A stretch of 64,000 nucleotides of DNA, taken from positions 3,844,001 to 3,908,000 of the forward strand of contig CP170191.1 of the NCBI GenBank assembly GCA_042434945.1, in the 5' to 3' direction. Made by a program: the position numbers and the translations under genes. Position 1 is the stretch's first letter, and each line of letters opens with the position of its first letter. The DNA comes from Escherichia hormaechei_A. GTDB lineage: Bacteria; Pseudomonadota; Gammaproteobacteria; Enterobacterales; Enterobacteriaceae. Below are positions 32,841 through 42,430 of the stretch, in pieces. Under the pieces are notes generated by a model. That model made no database searches and was not told the origin of the DNA. It was given only the letters and a program-made list of their open reading frames with translations.

Positions 32841-32888
32841 TGCGGTCTGATGCCCTCACCCCGGCCCTCTCCCACAGGGAGAGGGAGA
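32841..32888. repeat. boxC element downstream of malT
   Basis: TGCGGTCTGATGCCCTCACC, then CCGGCCCTCTCCCACAGGGA and GAGGG, is the GC-rich boxC intergenic repeat with the CCCTCTCCC..GGGAGAGGG palindrome. Two more copies flank the accessory locus at 48.8-49.7 kb. Confidence 0.8.
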
Positions 32889-32895
32889 AAATTTT

Positions 32896-32927
32896 GTAGG
32901 TCGGGTAAGCGCAGCGCCATCCGACAC
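32896..32927. repeat. REP unit between malT and glpR
   Basis: GTAGGTCGGGTAAGCGCAGC followed by GCCATCCGACAC, a single REP palindrome directly after boxC. These two repeats occupy the whole gap where rtcR-rtcB-rtcA are found in K-12. Confidence 0.8.
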
Positions 32928-32932
32928 AATTG

Positions 32933-33691
32933 CTAGCACAATTCCAGCTGCAAATTGTTATCCTTAATTACCTGCATCACGCCCGCCGGCGGCATTACGT
33001 CGGTGTAGACGGCATCTACCATGCTGATGCTGCCCATATTGACCATCGCGTTACGGCCAAATTTCGAGTGATCGACAACCAGCATAACGTGGCGCGAGTT
33101 CTCAATAATGGCGCGTTTGGTGCGAACTTCGTGGTAATCGAACTCCAGCAGCGAGCCGTCGCTATCGATGCCGCTTATCCCCAGAATGCCGAAATCAAGG
33201 CGGAACTGGGAGATAAAATCGAGCGTCGCTTCGCCAATGATCCCGCCATCGCGGCTGCGTAATTCGCCACCGGCGAGAATAATGCGGAAATCTTCTTTTA
33301 CCATCAACGTGTTAGCAACATTGAGATTGTTGGTGACAATACGCAAATTGCTGTGATTAAGCAGCGCGTGCGCCACCGCTTCCGGCGTGGTGCCGATATC
33401 GATAAACAGTGTCGAGCCATTGGGGATTTGCTCCGCCACTTTGCGGGCAATCCTCTCTTTTTCTTCGGTCTGGGTGGCTTTACGATCGTGCCACGGCGTG
33501 TTAACCGAACTGGAAGGCAGCGCCGCACCGCCATGGTGACGCAGGATCAGGTTTTGCTCCGCCAGCTCATTGAGGTCGCGGCGAATAGTCTGCGGGCTGA
33601 CGGAGAAATGCTCTACCAGCTCTTCAGTACTGACATAACCCTGCTGTTTAACCAGTTCGATAATACCGTTGTGACGTTGTGTTTGTTTCAT
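32933..33691 (-). CDS. glpR: Glycerol-3-phosphate regulon repressor GlpR
   Basis: A 252-residue DeoR-family repressor. The N-terminal helix-turn-helix (GYVSTEELVEHFSVS, then QTIRRDLNELAEQ) binds operators in glpD, glpFK and other promoters; the C-terminal sensor domain has FIDIGTTPEAVAHAL and binds glycerol-3-phosphate. The gene is intact, unlike the frameshifted glpR reported in MG1655. The last ~22 residues (after AVYTD, MPPAGVMQVIKDNNL) differ from the K-12 end I remember, while the rest matches, marking the other edge of the malT block near 33000. Third gene of glpEGR, 16 bases after glpG. Confidence 0.95.
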   Translation of the reverse strand: MKQTQRHNGIIELVKQQGYVSTEELVEHFSVSPQTIRRDLNELAEQNLILRHHGGAALPSSSVNTPWHDRKATQTEEKERIARKVAEQIPNGSTLFIDIGTTPEAVAHALLNHSNLRIVTNNLNVANTLMVKEDFRIILAGGELRSRDGGIIGEATLDFISQFRLDFGILGISGIDSDGSLLEFDYHEVRTKRAIIENSRHVMLVVDHSKFGRNAMVNMGSISMVDAVYTDVMPPAGVMQVIKDNNLQLELC

Positions 33692-33707
33692 TTATAAATC
33701 CCTGGAA

Positions 33708-34538
33708 TTATTTTCGTTTTCGCGCATTGAGCGAATCAACAAAAGCCATCGCTAAACCCACGGCTAACCCGGCGATGTGTGCTCCGTTCGCCATCGACAT
33801 CCCAAACAAATCAAACCATCCGGCGACAATCCAGATCAGCGCAAAGATAATTAACCCACGTTGCAGGTAAATGCCACTTTGCGGATCGCGTTCGCCACGT
33901 AACCAGACGTAGCCCATCAGCGCATACACCACGCCAGAAAGCCCGCCAAACCACGGCCCGCTGAATTTTTGCTGCACATAGCCGCTTAACAGGGCGCTAA
34001 TGAGAGTAATAACAATTAGCTTACCGCTACCGAGGCGTTTTTCCACCGCACCGCCGAGATACCACCACCAGAGCAGGTTAAAGAGGATATGCATCAGCGA
34101 GAAGTGCATTAACGCGTGGGTGAAGTAACGCCAGAACTCAAATTTCAGTGTTGGATCGAATGGCCAGGCCAGCCATAACATCACTTCCTGATCGCCGAGA
34201 ATTTGCATGGCGATAAACACCACCACGCAGGCGATCATCACCACCCAGGTTACCGGACCTGCGCGTTCACGCAAGGCAGCAAAGAAAGGATAACGGCGAT
34301 AATGCAGACCACTGCCGGTATGGCCCGCCTGCCAGCTGGCCGCCAGATAACGCGGATCTGCCGGGTTTTCGAGAAAACGCGCCAGCTCCGCCCGCACGCG
34401 CTCGGCCTGGGACTCATCCGCCAGCCAGACATCGCTTTGGTTATGTTGTTGAATCGTGAGGATAACACCCTGCGTCGCCATATAATCAACAAACGCCTGC
34501 GCCACGCGGGGGTTAGCAAAAGAGGTAATCATCAACAT
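33708..34538 (-). CDS. glpG: Rhomboid intramembrane serine protease GlpG
   Basis: A 276-residue rhomboid protease that cleaves transmembrane helices. An N-terminal cytoplasmic domain (~90 residues) precedes six helices. The catalytic dyad is Ser201 in WFGGLSGVVYAL and His254 in ANGAHIAGL; HALMHFSLMHILFN carries the conserved HxxxN oxyanion residues. It lies between glpE and glpR in the same transcript, though its role is not obviously linked to glycerol-3-phosphate. Matches K-12. Confidence 0.97.
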   Translation of the reverse strand: MLMITSFANPRVAQAFVDYMATQGVILTIQQHNQSDVWLADESQAERVRAELARFLENPADPRYLAASWQAGHTGSGLHYRRYPFFAALRERAGPVTWVVMIACVVVFIAMQILGDQEVMLWLAWPFDPTLKFEFWRYFTHALMHFSLMHILFNLLWWWYLGGAVEKRLGSGKLIVITLISALLSGYVQQKFSGPWFGGLSGVVYALMGYVWLRGERDPQSGIYLQRGLIIFALIWIVAGWFDLFGMSMANGAHIAGLAVGLAMAFVDSLNARKRK

Positions 34539-34582
34539 CGTTGCTGTCGCTTATTCCACACAAAAGGGGACAGTATAAAGCG

Positions 34583-34909
34583 TTACGCGCCGTACGCCAC
34601 CTCTGCGGGAAACTGACGCTGCCAGGCTTCAAAACCGCCGTCAATGCTATAGACCACATCGTAGCCCTGTTGCAGCAGATACTGCGCCGCGCCTTTGCTG
34701 CTATTGCCGTGATAACACATCACCATCACCGGAGTGTCAAAGTCGTTATCACGCATAAACGCGCCCAGCGTGTCGTTGGTTAAATGGAAAGCCTGCACCG
34801 CATGTCCCATTGCGAAACTCTGTGGATCGCGAATATCGACCAGCACCGCCTCTTTTTCCAGCAACTTCTGGTGCGCGTCGGCAACGTTAATACATTCGAA
34901 CTGATCCAT
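34583..34909 (-). CDS. glpE: Thiosulfate sulfurtransferase GlpE (rhodanese)
   Basis: A 108-residue single-domain rhodanese. The active-site loop is MVMCYHGNSSKG with Cys65 carrying the persulfide. It moves sulfur from thiosulfate to cyanide or thioredoxin in vitro. The ATG at 34909 gives MDQFECINVAD and the normal length; an upstream in-frame codon would add eight unconserved residues. First gene of glpEGR, divergent from glpD, with which it shares the control region. Confidence 0.96.
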   Translation of the reverse strand: MDQFECINVADAHQKLLEKEAVLVDIRDPQSFAMGHAVQAFHLTNDTLGAFMRDNDFDTPVMVMCYHGNSSKGAAQYLLQQGYDVVYSIDGGFEAWQRQFPAEVAYGA

Positions 34910-34985
34910 GCGTCTCTCTTTCTTTACAAACAAGTGGGCAAATTTACCGCACAGTTTACGTCGAAGCGGCAGATAAACGCCATAA

Positions 34986-35065
34986 TGTTATACATATCAC
35001 TCTAAAATGTTTTTTCAATGTTACCTAAAGCGCGATTCTTTGCTAATATGTTCGATAACGAACAT
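34986..35065 (+). promoter_or_regulatory. glpD promoter: CRP site and GlpR operator
   Basis: TGTTATACATATCACT (34986-35001) matches the CRP pattern with one change. TAATAT (35044-35049) is a good -10 hexamer. It is overlapped by the perfect palindrome ATGTTCGATAACGAACAT (35048-35065), a GlpR operator positioned to block transcription. Confidence 0.8.
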
Positions 35066-35098
35066 TTATGAGCTTTAACGAAAGTGAATGAGGGCAGC

Positions 35099-36604
35099 AT
35101 GGAAACCAAAGATCTGATTGTGATAGGGGGCGGCATCAATGGTGCTGGTATCGCGGCAGACGCCGCTGGACGCGGTTTATCCGTGCTGATGCTGGAGGCG
35201 CAGGATCTCGCTTGCGCGACCTCTTCCGCCAGTTCAAAACTCATTCACGGTGGCCTGCGCTACCTTGAGCACTATGAATTCCGCCTGGTCAGCGAGGCGC
35301 TGGCTGAACGTGAAGTGCTGCTGAAAATGGCCCCGCATATCGCCTTCCCGATGCGTTTTCGCCTGCCACATCGTCCGCATCTGCGCCCGGCGTGGATGAT
35401 TCGCATTGGTCTGTTTATGTACGATCATCTGGGTAAACGCACCAGCTTGCCGGGATCAACTGGTTTGCGTTTTGGCGCAAATTCAGTGTTAAAACCGGAA
35501 ATTAAGCGCGGATTCGAATATTCTGACTGTTGGGTAGACGACGCCCGTCTGGTACTCGCCAACGCCCAGATGGTGGTGCGTAAAGGCGGCGAAGTGCTTA
35601 CTCGGACTCGCGCCACCTCTGCTCGCCGCGAAAACGGCCTGTGGATTGTGGAAGCGGAAGATATCGATACCGGCAAAAAATATAGCTGGCAAGCGCGCGG
35701 CCTGGTTAACGCCACCGGCCCGTGGGTGAAACAGTTCTTCGACGACGGGATGCATCTGCCTTCGCCTTATGGCATTCGCCTGATCAAAGGCAGCCATATT
35801 GTGGTGCCGCGCGTGCATACCCAAAAGCAGGCCTACATTCTGCAAAACGAAGATAAACGCATTGTGTTCGTGATCCCGTGGATGGACGAGTTTTCCATCA
35901 TCGGCACCACCGATGTGGAATACAAAGGTGATCCGAAAGCAGTGAAGATTGAAGAGAGTGAAATCAATTACCTGCTGAAAGTGTATAACGCGCACTTTAA
36001 AAAACAGCTTAGCCGTGACGATATCGTCTGGACCTACTCCGGTGTGCGTCCGCTGTGTGATGATGAGTCCGACTCGCCGCAGGCTATTACCCGTGATTAC
36101 ACCCTTGATATCCATGATGAAAACGGCAAAGCACCGCTGCTGTCGGTATTCGGCGGTAAGCTGACCACCTACCGAAAACTGGCAGAACATGCGCTGGAAA
36201 AACTGACGCCGTATTATCAGGGTATTGGCCCGGCGTGGACGAAAGAGAGCGTGCTGCCGGGTGGTGCCATTGAAGGCGACCGCGACGATTACGCCGCTCG
36301 CCTGCGCCGCCGTTACCCGTTCCTGACTGAATCGCTGGCACGTCACTACGCGCGCACTTACGGCAGCAACAGCGAGCTGCTGCTCGGCAATGCGGGAACG
36401 GTAAGCGATCTCGGGGAAGATTTCGGTCATGAGTTCTACGAAGCGGAACTGAAATACCTGGTGGATCACGAATGGGTCCGCCGCACCGACGATGCCCTGT
36501 GGCGTCGCACAAAACAAGGCATGTGGCTAAATGCGGATCAACAATCTCGTGTGAGTCAGTGGCTGGTGGAGTATACGCAGCAGAGGTTATCGCTGGCGTC
36601 GTAA
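35099..36604 (+). CDS. glpD: Aerobic glycerol-3-phosphate dehydrogenase GlpD
   Basis: A 501-residue FAD enzyme on the inner face of the cytoplasmic membrane that oxidises glycerol-3-phosphate to dihydroxyacetone phosphate and passes electrons to ubiquinone. The N-terminal dinucleotide-binding motif is VIGGGINGAGIAAD (about residues 8-21); SSKLIHGGLRYLEHYE is the family signature. The start at 35099 follows GAGGGCAGC and gives METKDLIVIG; an in-frame ATG five codons earlier is less likely. A CRP site and GlpR operator lie just upstream. Near identical to K-12. Confidence 0.97.
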   Translation: METKDLIVIGGGINGAGIAADAAGRGLSVLMLEAQDLACATSSASSKLIHGGLRYLEHYEFRLVSEALAEREVLLKMAPHIAFPMRFRLPHRPHLRPAWMIRIGLFMYDHLGKRTSLPGSTGLRFGANSVLKPEIKRGFEYSDCWVDDARLVLANAQMVVRKGGEVLTRTRATSARRENGLWIVEAEDIDTGKKYSWQARGLVNATGPWVKQFFDDGMHLPSPYGIRLIKGSHIVVPRVHTQKQAYILQNEDKRIVFVIPWMDEFSIIGTTDVEYKGDPKAVKIEESEINYLLKVYNAHFKKQLSRDDIVWTYSGVRPLCDDESDSPQAITRDYTLDIHDENGKAPLLSVFGGKLTTYRKLAEHALEKLTPYYQGIGPAWTKESVLPGGAIEGDRDDYAARLRRRYPFLTESLARHYARTYGSNSELLLGNAGTVSDLGEDFGHEFYEAELKYLVDHEWVRRTDDALWRRTKQGMWLNADQQSRVSQWLVEYTQQRLSLAS

Positions 36605-36665
36605 ATTAACGTAAGGTGATCAGGTCAGATTTCAATCTGGCCTGAGACTGATGACAAACACAAAA

Positions 36666-36775
36666 CTGCCTGATGCGCTACGCTTATCAGGCCTACGTGG
36701 TTTATGCAATATATTGAATTTGCATGGTCTTGTAGGCCAGATAAGACGTTCACGTCGCATCCGGCATGAACAAAG
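36666..36775. repeat. BIME downstream of glpD
   Basis: TGATGCGCTACGCTTATCAG followed by GCCTACG, then TGTAGGCCAGATAAGACG..GTCGCATCCGGCAT, two opposed REP units around an AT-rich linker containing AATATATTGAATTTGCA. A very similar linker recurs in the BIME at 63.2 kb. Confidence 0.85.
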
Positions 36776-36809
36776 CGCACTTTGTCAAAAATCTAACCTA
36801 CTTTTTAAT

Positions 36810-37091
36810 TCAGGGAATTACCGCAAAGCCCACGCCATCATACCCAACGTAACAAAACTCAGGCACGTTCCCCACTCGCCCCGAGAAAAATAGCATTAAT
36901 GCGCCCAGCGCCAGCATAAAAATTTTGAGCAGAAGGTAAATTGTTGGCGTGATAAGGATATTACAAACTTCAATAATACCGGCAAGTCCGACACCCAGCA
37001 TGGCAATAACCACCGCCAAAAATTGCGCCAGTATGGGGATGCCGAAAAAAGTCATTACCAGCGAGGTCAAAATCCATTTTCTGTTTTGCAT
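36810..37091 (-). CDS. yzgL: YzgL, small hydrophobic protein of unknown function
   Basis: A 93-residue ORF starting MQNRKWILTSLVMTFFG. Residues ~8-35 and ~42-75 are hydrophobic, so two or three membrane helices are likely, followed by a short polar tail. No catalytic motif is visible. The start at 37091 is chosen to match the K-12 yzgL I remember; four upstream codons (MERI) are open, and GGAAAGAATA is a weak ribosome binding site. It lies alone between glpD and glgP. Whether it is translated is unknown, but the frame is open and apparently conserved with K-12. Confidence 0.55.
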   Translation of the reverse strand: MQNRKWILTSLVMTFFGIPILAQFLAVVIAMLGVGLAGIIEVCNILITPTIYLLLKIFMLALGALMLFFSGRVGNVPEFCYVGYDGVGFAVIP

Positions 37092-37175
37092 TATTCTTTC
37101 CATTCTTTTTGAATGGTGAAATTATACTCCCCGAGTCCCCTTGCCCCTTCTGGACACTTTTCCGAAATGATGGCG

Positions 37176-37202
37176 AAAAAAACGGGACCCTTTGGCCCCG
37201 TT
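37176..37202 (-). terminator. Intrinsic terminator of the glg operon
   Basis: On the minus strand AACGGGGCC-AAAG-GGTCCCGTT is followed by seven T residues, just after the glgP stop. Confidence 0.9.
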
Positions 37203-37218
37203 CTATTTATTAGTGAAA

Positions 37219-39666
37219 TTACAATCTCACCGGATCAATATGCCAGATATGATCGGCGTACTCTTTGATAGTACGGTCAGAAGAGAAGTAGCCCATATTG
37301 GCAATGTTCAGCATCGCTTTTGCGGTCCACTCTTCCTGAAGCTCGTAGAGTTCATCGACTTTATCCTGACAATCGACATAGCTGCGATAATCCGCCAGTA
37401 CCTGGTAGTGATCGCCGAAGTTGATCAGCGAATCAACCAGATCGCGATAGCGACCCGGATCTTCCGGACTGAATACACCGCTGCCGATTTGCGTCAGCAC
37501 CTGATGCAGCTCCTCATCTTTCTCGTAGTATTCACGCGGTTTGTAGCCCTGACGACGCAGTTCTTCCACTTCTTCCGCTGTGTTACCAAAAATAAAGATA
37601 TTGTCAGCACCGACATGATCCAGCATCTCGACATTCGCACCGTCCAACGTACCGATAGTCAGCGCACCGTTAAGCGCAAACTTCATGTTACTGGTGCCGG
37701 AAGCTTCCGTCCCCGCCAGCGAAATCTGTTCAGACAGATCGGCCGCCGGAATGATCAACTGCGCCAGGCTAACGCTGTAGTTCGGGATGAACACGACTTT
37801 CAGCTTGTCGCCAATCTGCGGATCGTTGTTGATCACTTTCGCTACGTCATTGATCAAATGAATAATGTGCTTCGCCATGTAATAGGCCGAAGCCGCCTTA
37901 CCGCCAAAAATATTCACGCGCGGTACCCACTTCGCATCCGGGTCGGCCTTGATGCGGTTATAGCGGGTAATCACATGCAACACATTCATCAATTGACGTT
38001 TGTATTCGTGAATACGTTTGATTTGTACATCGAACAACGCCTTTGGATTCACCACCACATTCAGCTGCTGGGCGATATACTCTGCCAGACGCTTTTTGTT
38101 CTCCAGCTTCGCCTGATGCACAGCGTGATTAACCATTGGGAAATCACAGTGTTGTTGCAGCTCATTAAGCAGGCTAAGGTCGGTGCGCCAGTTACGGCCC
38201 AGGTGTTCGTCCAGCACGGCTGAAAGCGATGGGTTCGCTACCGCTAGCCAGCGACGCGGCGTCACACCGTTGGTGACGTTGGTGAAACGACCCGGGAAGA
38301 TTTTCGCAAAGTCGGCAAACAACGATTGCACCATCAGATTAGAGTGCAGTTCCGATACACCGTTAACTTTGTGGCTCACAACAACCGCCAGCCAGGCCAT
38401 ACGCACACGACGACCGTTGGATTCATCAATGATCGACGCCCGTCCCAGCAGATCGGTATCGTTCGGATACTGTTCCTGCAAGGTTTTCAGGAAATAGTCG
38501 TTGATTTCAAAGATGATCTGCAGGTGACGCGGCAGAATTTTACCCAGCATATCAACCGGCCAGGTTTCCAGCGCCTCGCTCATCAGCGTGTGGTTAGTGT
38601 AGGAGAAGACCTGACAACACACCTCAAACGCGTCGTCCCAGCTAAATTGGTGCTCATCGATCAGCAGACGCATCATCTCAGGAATCGACAGTACCGGATG
38701 GGTATCATTGAGATGAATCGCGATTTTATCCGCCAGGTTATCGTAGGTTTTATGCAACTGATAATGGCGGCTTAAAATGTCCTGAATGGTCGAGGAAACC
38801 AGGAAGTATTCCTGACGCAGGCGCAGCTCACGCCCGGAGTAGGTGGAGTCATCCGGATACAGTACGCGAGATACGTTCTCGGAGTGGTTTTTATCTTCCA
38901 CTGCCGCGAAGTAGTCACCCTGGTTGAATTTACCGAGGTTAATTTCGCTACTGGCTTGCGCACTCCACAAACGCAACGTGTTGGTCGCGTCGGTATCGTA
39001 ACCAGGGATTATCTGATCGTAAGCGACTCCCAGAATCTCTTCGGTTTCAATCCAGCGCGTTTTTTTACCTTCCTGCTGAATGCGACCACCAAAACGGACT
39101 TTATAGCGCGTGTTGTGGCGTTTGAATTCCCACGGGTTACCGTATTCCAGCCAGTAGTCTGGCGACTCTTTCTGGCTACCGTTAACGATGTTCTGCTTGA
39201 ACATACCGTAGTCATAGCGGATGCCGTAACCGCGCCCCGGCAACCCTAACGTCGCCAGAGAATCAAGGAAGCAAGCCGCCAGACGTCCCAGGCCACCGTT
39301 ACCGAGGCCCGGATCATTTTCTTCATCAATCAGCTCTTCGAGATTTAACCCCATCGCTTCCAGTGCGCCCTGTACATCTTCGTAAATTCCTAGCGACAAC
39401 ATGGCGTTGGAGAGCGTACGGCCAATCAAAAACTCCATCGACAGGTAGTAAACCTGACGAGTTTCTTGCGACAACTGGGCACGGTTTGAACGTAACCAGC
39501 GCTCCACGAGACGATCGCGCACAGCAAATAACGTTGCGTTCAGCCATTCATGTTTATTGGCGACGACCGGGTCCTTTCCAATCGTAAACATCAGCTTGTA
39601 AGCGATAGAGTGCTTAAGAGCTTCTACGCTAAGCGTGGGCGATGAATATGTAAACGGAGCATTCAT
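37219..39666 (-). CDS. glgP: Glycogen phosphorylase GlgP
   Basis: An 815-residue GT35 phosphorylase that releases glucose-1-phosphate from glycogen ends, controlled in E. coli by binding of the PTS protein HPr. The PLP lysine lies in EASGTSNMKFALNG; DPGLGNGGLGRLAACF and the C-terminal FSSDRTIKEYADHIW are typical. It is a paralogue of malP 8 kb away, with the same fold but a glycogen substrate. Last gene of glgBXCAP, 18 bases after glgA, and followed by a strong terminator. Confidence 0.97.
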   Translation of the reverse strand: MNAPFTYSSPTLSVEALKHSIAYKLMFTIGKDPVVANKHEWLNATLFAVRDRLVERWLRSNRAQLSQETRQVYYLSMEFLIGRTLSNAMLSLGIYEDVQGALEAMGLNLEELIDEENDPGLGNGGLGRLAACFLDSLATLGLPGRGYGIRYDYGMFKQNIVNGSQKESPDYWLEYGNPWEFKRHNTRYKVRFGGRIQQEGKKTRWIETEEILGVAYDQIIPGYDTDATNTLRLWSAQASSEINLGKFNQGDYFAAVEDKNHSENVSRVLYPDDSTYSGRELRLRQEYFLVSSTIQDILSRHYQLHKTYDNLADKIAIHLNDTHPVLSIPEMMRLLIDEHQFSWDDAFEVCCQVFSYTNHTLMSEALETWPVDMLGKILPRHLQIIFEINDYFLKTLQEQYPNDTDLLGRASIIDESNGRRVRMAWLAVVVSHKVNGVSELHSNLMVQSLFADFAKIFPGRFTNVTNGVTPRRWLAVANPSLSAVLDEHLGRNWRTDLSLLNELQQHCDFPMVNHAVHQAKLENKKRLAEYIAQQLNVVVNPKALFDVQIKRIHEYKRQLMNVLHVITRYNRIKADPDAKWVPRVNIFGGKAASAYYMAKHIIHLINDVAKVINNDPQIGDKLKVVFIPNYSVSLAQLIIPAADLSEQISLAGTEASGTSNMKFALNGALTIGTLDGANVEMLDHVGADNIFIFGNTAEEVEELRRQGYKPREYYEKDEELHQVLTQIGSGVFSPEDPGRYRDLVDSLINFGDHYQVLADYRSYVDCQDKVDELYELQEEWTAKAMLNIANMGYFSSDRTIKEYADHIWHIDPVRL

Positions 39667-39684
39667 ATAGGCGTTTCCTGAAAA

Positions 39685-41118
39685 CTATTTCAAGCGATAG
39701 TAAAGCTCACGGTACGACTTCGCCGCGACCTGCCAGCTAAAATCCATTGCCATAGCCTGACGTTGCACAAACCGCCACAGTGAAGGACGGGACCACAGTA
39801 CAAAAGCACGCCGAATAGCCCGTAACAGCGACCAGGCATTACTATCTTCAAAGACAAACCCACTGGCGACGCCATCTGCAAGGTTCTCAAGAGAACAGTC
39901 AGAAACCGTATCAGCAAGCCCACCGGTGCGCCGCACTAACGGCAGCGTACCGTACTTCAATCCATAAAGTTGCGTTAAGCCGCACGGTTCAAAACGGCTG
40001 GGCACCAGAATGACGTCCGCGCCGCCCATAATGCGATGCGAAAATGCTTCGTGATAGCCAATCTGAACGCCCACCTGACCGGGGTATTCCGCTGCCGCCG
40101 CAAGGAAACCTTCCTGCAGCACCGGATCGCCCGCGCCGAGTAGCGCCAGCTGCCCGCCCTGCTCCAGAAGGCCCGGTAAGGCTTCCAGCACCAGGTCGAG
40201 ACCTTTCTGGCTGGTCAGACGGCTCACCACTGCAAAAAGCGGCACTTTATCGTCAACCTTAAGCCCCATTGCGATTTGTAACTGGCGCTTATTTTCCGCT
40301 TTATCTTCCAACGTATCGCGGGTGTAACGCGAGGCCAACAGTAAGTCCGTCTCAGGACTCCAGATTTTCTCGTCCACGCCGTTCAGTACGCCGGAAAGAC
40401 GCCCTTCACGGTGACGCTGTTGCAACAGACCTTCCATACCGTAGGCAAACTGCGGTTCGGTGATCTCGCGAGCGTAGGTTGGACTGACCGCCGTAATGTG
40501 ATCGGCATAGTACAGACCGGCCTTCAGGAAAGAGATTTGTCCGTTGAATTCCAGCCCATGAATATTAAAGAATGACCATGGCAATTGGATGTCATTCATG
40601 TGATGTGCATAAAACATGCCTTGATAGGCCAAGTTGTGCACAGTAAACACCGACTTCGCCGGACGCCCGCGCGCCGCCAGATACGCAGGCGCAAGGCCTG
40701 CATGCCAGTCGTGCGCATGCACCACATCAGGACGCCAGAATGGGTCAAGCCCGCTGGCCATTTCTGCCCCAACCCACCCCAGCAGCGCAAAACGCAATAC
40801 GTTGTCGGTATAGGCAAATAAGTTGGTATCGTGATACGGGCTTCCCGGACGATCATAGAGATGCGGCGCGTCAATCAGGTATATGCCAACCCCGTTGTAA
40901 TGACCGAACAACAGCGTGATATGTCCGGCGAAGGTATCACGACGGGATACTACCTGCGCATCGGTCACGCCACGGCGAATATCGGGAAATGCAGGCAACA
41001 GTACGCGAGCGTCAACGCCGTCTGCGATTTGTGCTGCGGGTAATGCCCCAATAACATCAGCCAGACCGCCGGTTTTAAGCAGCGGGAACATCTCTGAACA
41101 TACATGTAAAACCTGCAT
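39685..41118 (-). CDS. glgA: Glycogen synthase GlgA
   Basis: A 477-residue GT5 enzyme that adds glucose from ADP-glucose to glycogen. The N-terminal [13 protein letters not shown] includes Lys15 that binds ADP-glucose; the C-terminal domain has [17 protein letters not shown] and a second RTGGLADTV loop. Its ATG shares one base with the glgC stop (TAATG), so translation is coupled to that of the enzyme supplying its substrate. Sequence as K-12. Confidence 0.97.
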
Positions 41119-42413
41119 TATCGCTCCTGTTTATGCCCTAACTTCCGTAGCATTTCGCGCGTTACCAGCACGATGCCTTCTTCTGAACGATAGAAACGAC
41201 GTGCATCTTCCTCTGCGTTTTCACCAATCACCATGCCTTCCGGAATAACACAAGCACGATCGATGACGCAGCGGCGCAGACGGCACGAGCGACCTACCCA
41301 TACTTCCGGTAACAATACGGCGGAATCAATGTTGCAGAATGAATTCACGCGAACGCGCGAGAACAGAACGGACTGCACCACCACCGAACCGGAGATCACA
41401 CAACCGCCGGAAACCAGTGAGTTAAGGGTCATCCCGTGGCTACCGGAGCGATCCTGCACGAATTTCGCTGGCGGTAATGATTCATTGTAGGTGCGAATTG
41501 GCCAATTGCGATCGTACATATCCAGTTCCGGCACCACAGAGGCCAGATCGAGGTTCGCTTTCCAGTAAGCTTCCAGCGTACCCACATCGCGCCAGTACGG
41601 CTCGGCATCCGGGTCGGATTGTACGCAAGAGAGCGGGAACGGGTGCGCATAGGCCAGACCGGCTTCGGTGATCTTGGGAATCAAATCTTTGCCAAAGTCG
41701 TGGCTGGAGTTCTCATCGCGATCGTCTTCTTCCAGCAGTTCATACAGATAGTCGGCGTCAAAGACGTAGATACCCATACTCGCCAGAGATTTGCTCGGAT
41801 CGTTCGGCATTGACGGCGGGTTAGCAGGTTTTTCAACGAATTCGATAATTTTATCGTTCTCATCAACCGCCATAACGCCAAATGCGGAGGCTTCTTCAAT
41901 CGGTACTGGCATACAAGCAACGGTGCAACGTGCGCCTTTTTCGACGTGATCGATAAGCATACGCGAGTAGTCTTGCTTGTAGATATGGTCGCCCGCCAGG
42001 ATCACCACGTATTCCGCTTTATAACGGCGGATAATGTCGAGGTTTTGGGTGACCGCATCTGCGGTGCCGCGATACCAGTTTTCCCCTTTCATTCTCTGCT
42101 GTGCTGGCAGCAGATCGACAAACTCGTTCATTTCTTCATTGAAGAATGACCAGCCGCGCTGAATGTGCTGCACCAGAGTGTGGGACTGGTACTGGGTGAT
42201 CACGCCCATACGACGGATCCCGGAGTTGATGCAGTTAGACAGCGCAAAGTCGATAATGCGGAACTTACCGCCGAAGTGTACGGCCGGTTTTGCTCGCTTA
42301 TTGGTTAAATCCTTCAGGCGGGTACCACGTCCTCCCGCCAGTATCAGGGCAACAGATTTCAATGGCAGCTGGCGCGCCAACATTAAGTGATCGTTCTTCT
42401 CTAAACTAACCAT
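41118..42413 (-). CDS. glgC: Glucose-1-phosphate adenylyltransferase GlgC
   Basis: A 431-residue enzyme that makes ADP-glucose, the rate-limiting step of glycogen synthesis, activated by fructose-1,6-bisphosphate and inhibited by AMP. The nucleotidyltransferase motif is [28 protein letters not shown] carries the substrate-binding lysine. The C-terminal part is a left-handed beta helix ([14 protein letters not shown]). I use the ATG at 42413 ([11 protein letters not shown]) with AGGAGTTAGTC upstream; an extension of 12 residues is open but not part of the family. It lies 17 bases after glgX. Confidence 0.97.
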
Positions 42414-42430
42414 GACTAACTCCTTTTTTA

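Noticed and set aside
35489..36517. 342-residue minus-strand frame inside glpD
   Set aside because: Antisense shadow; no ribosome binding site or domain.
37192..38223. 343-residue plus-strand frame inside glgP
   Set aside because: Antisense to the conserved phosphorylase and similar in composition to the malP shadow, as expected for paralogues.
27163..39666. malP and glgP as a tandem duplication
   Set aside because: They are ancient paralogues with different N-termini and substrates, present in all E. coli.
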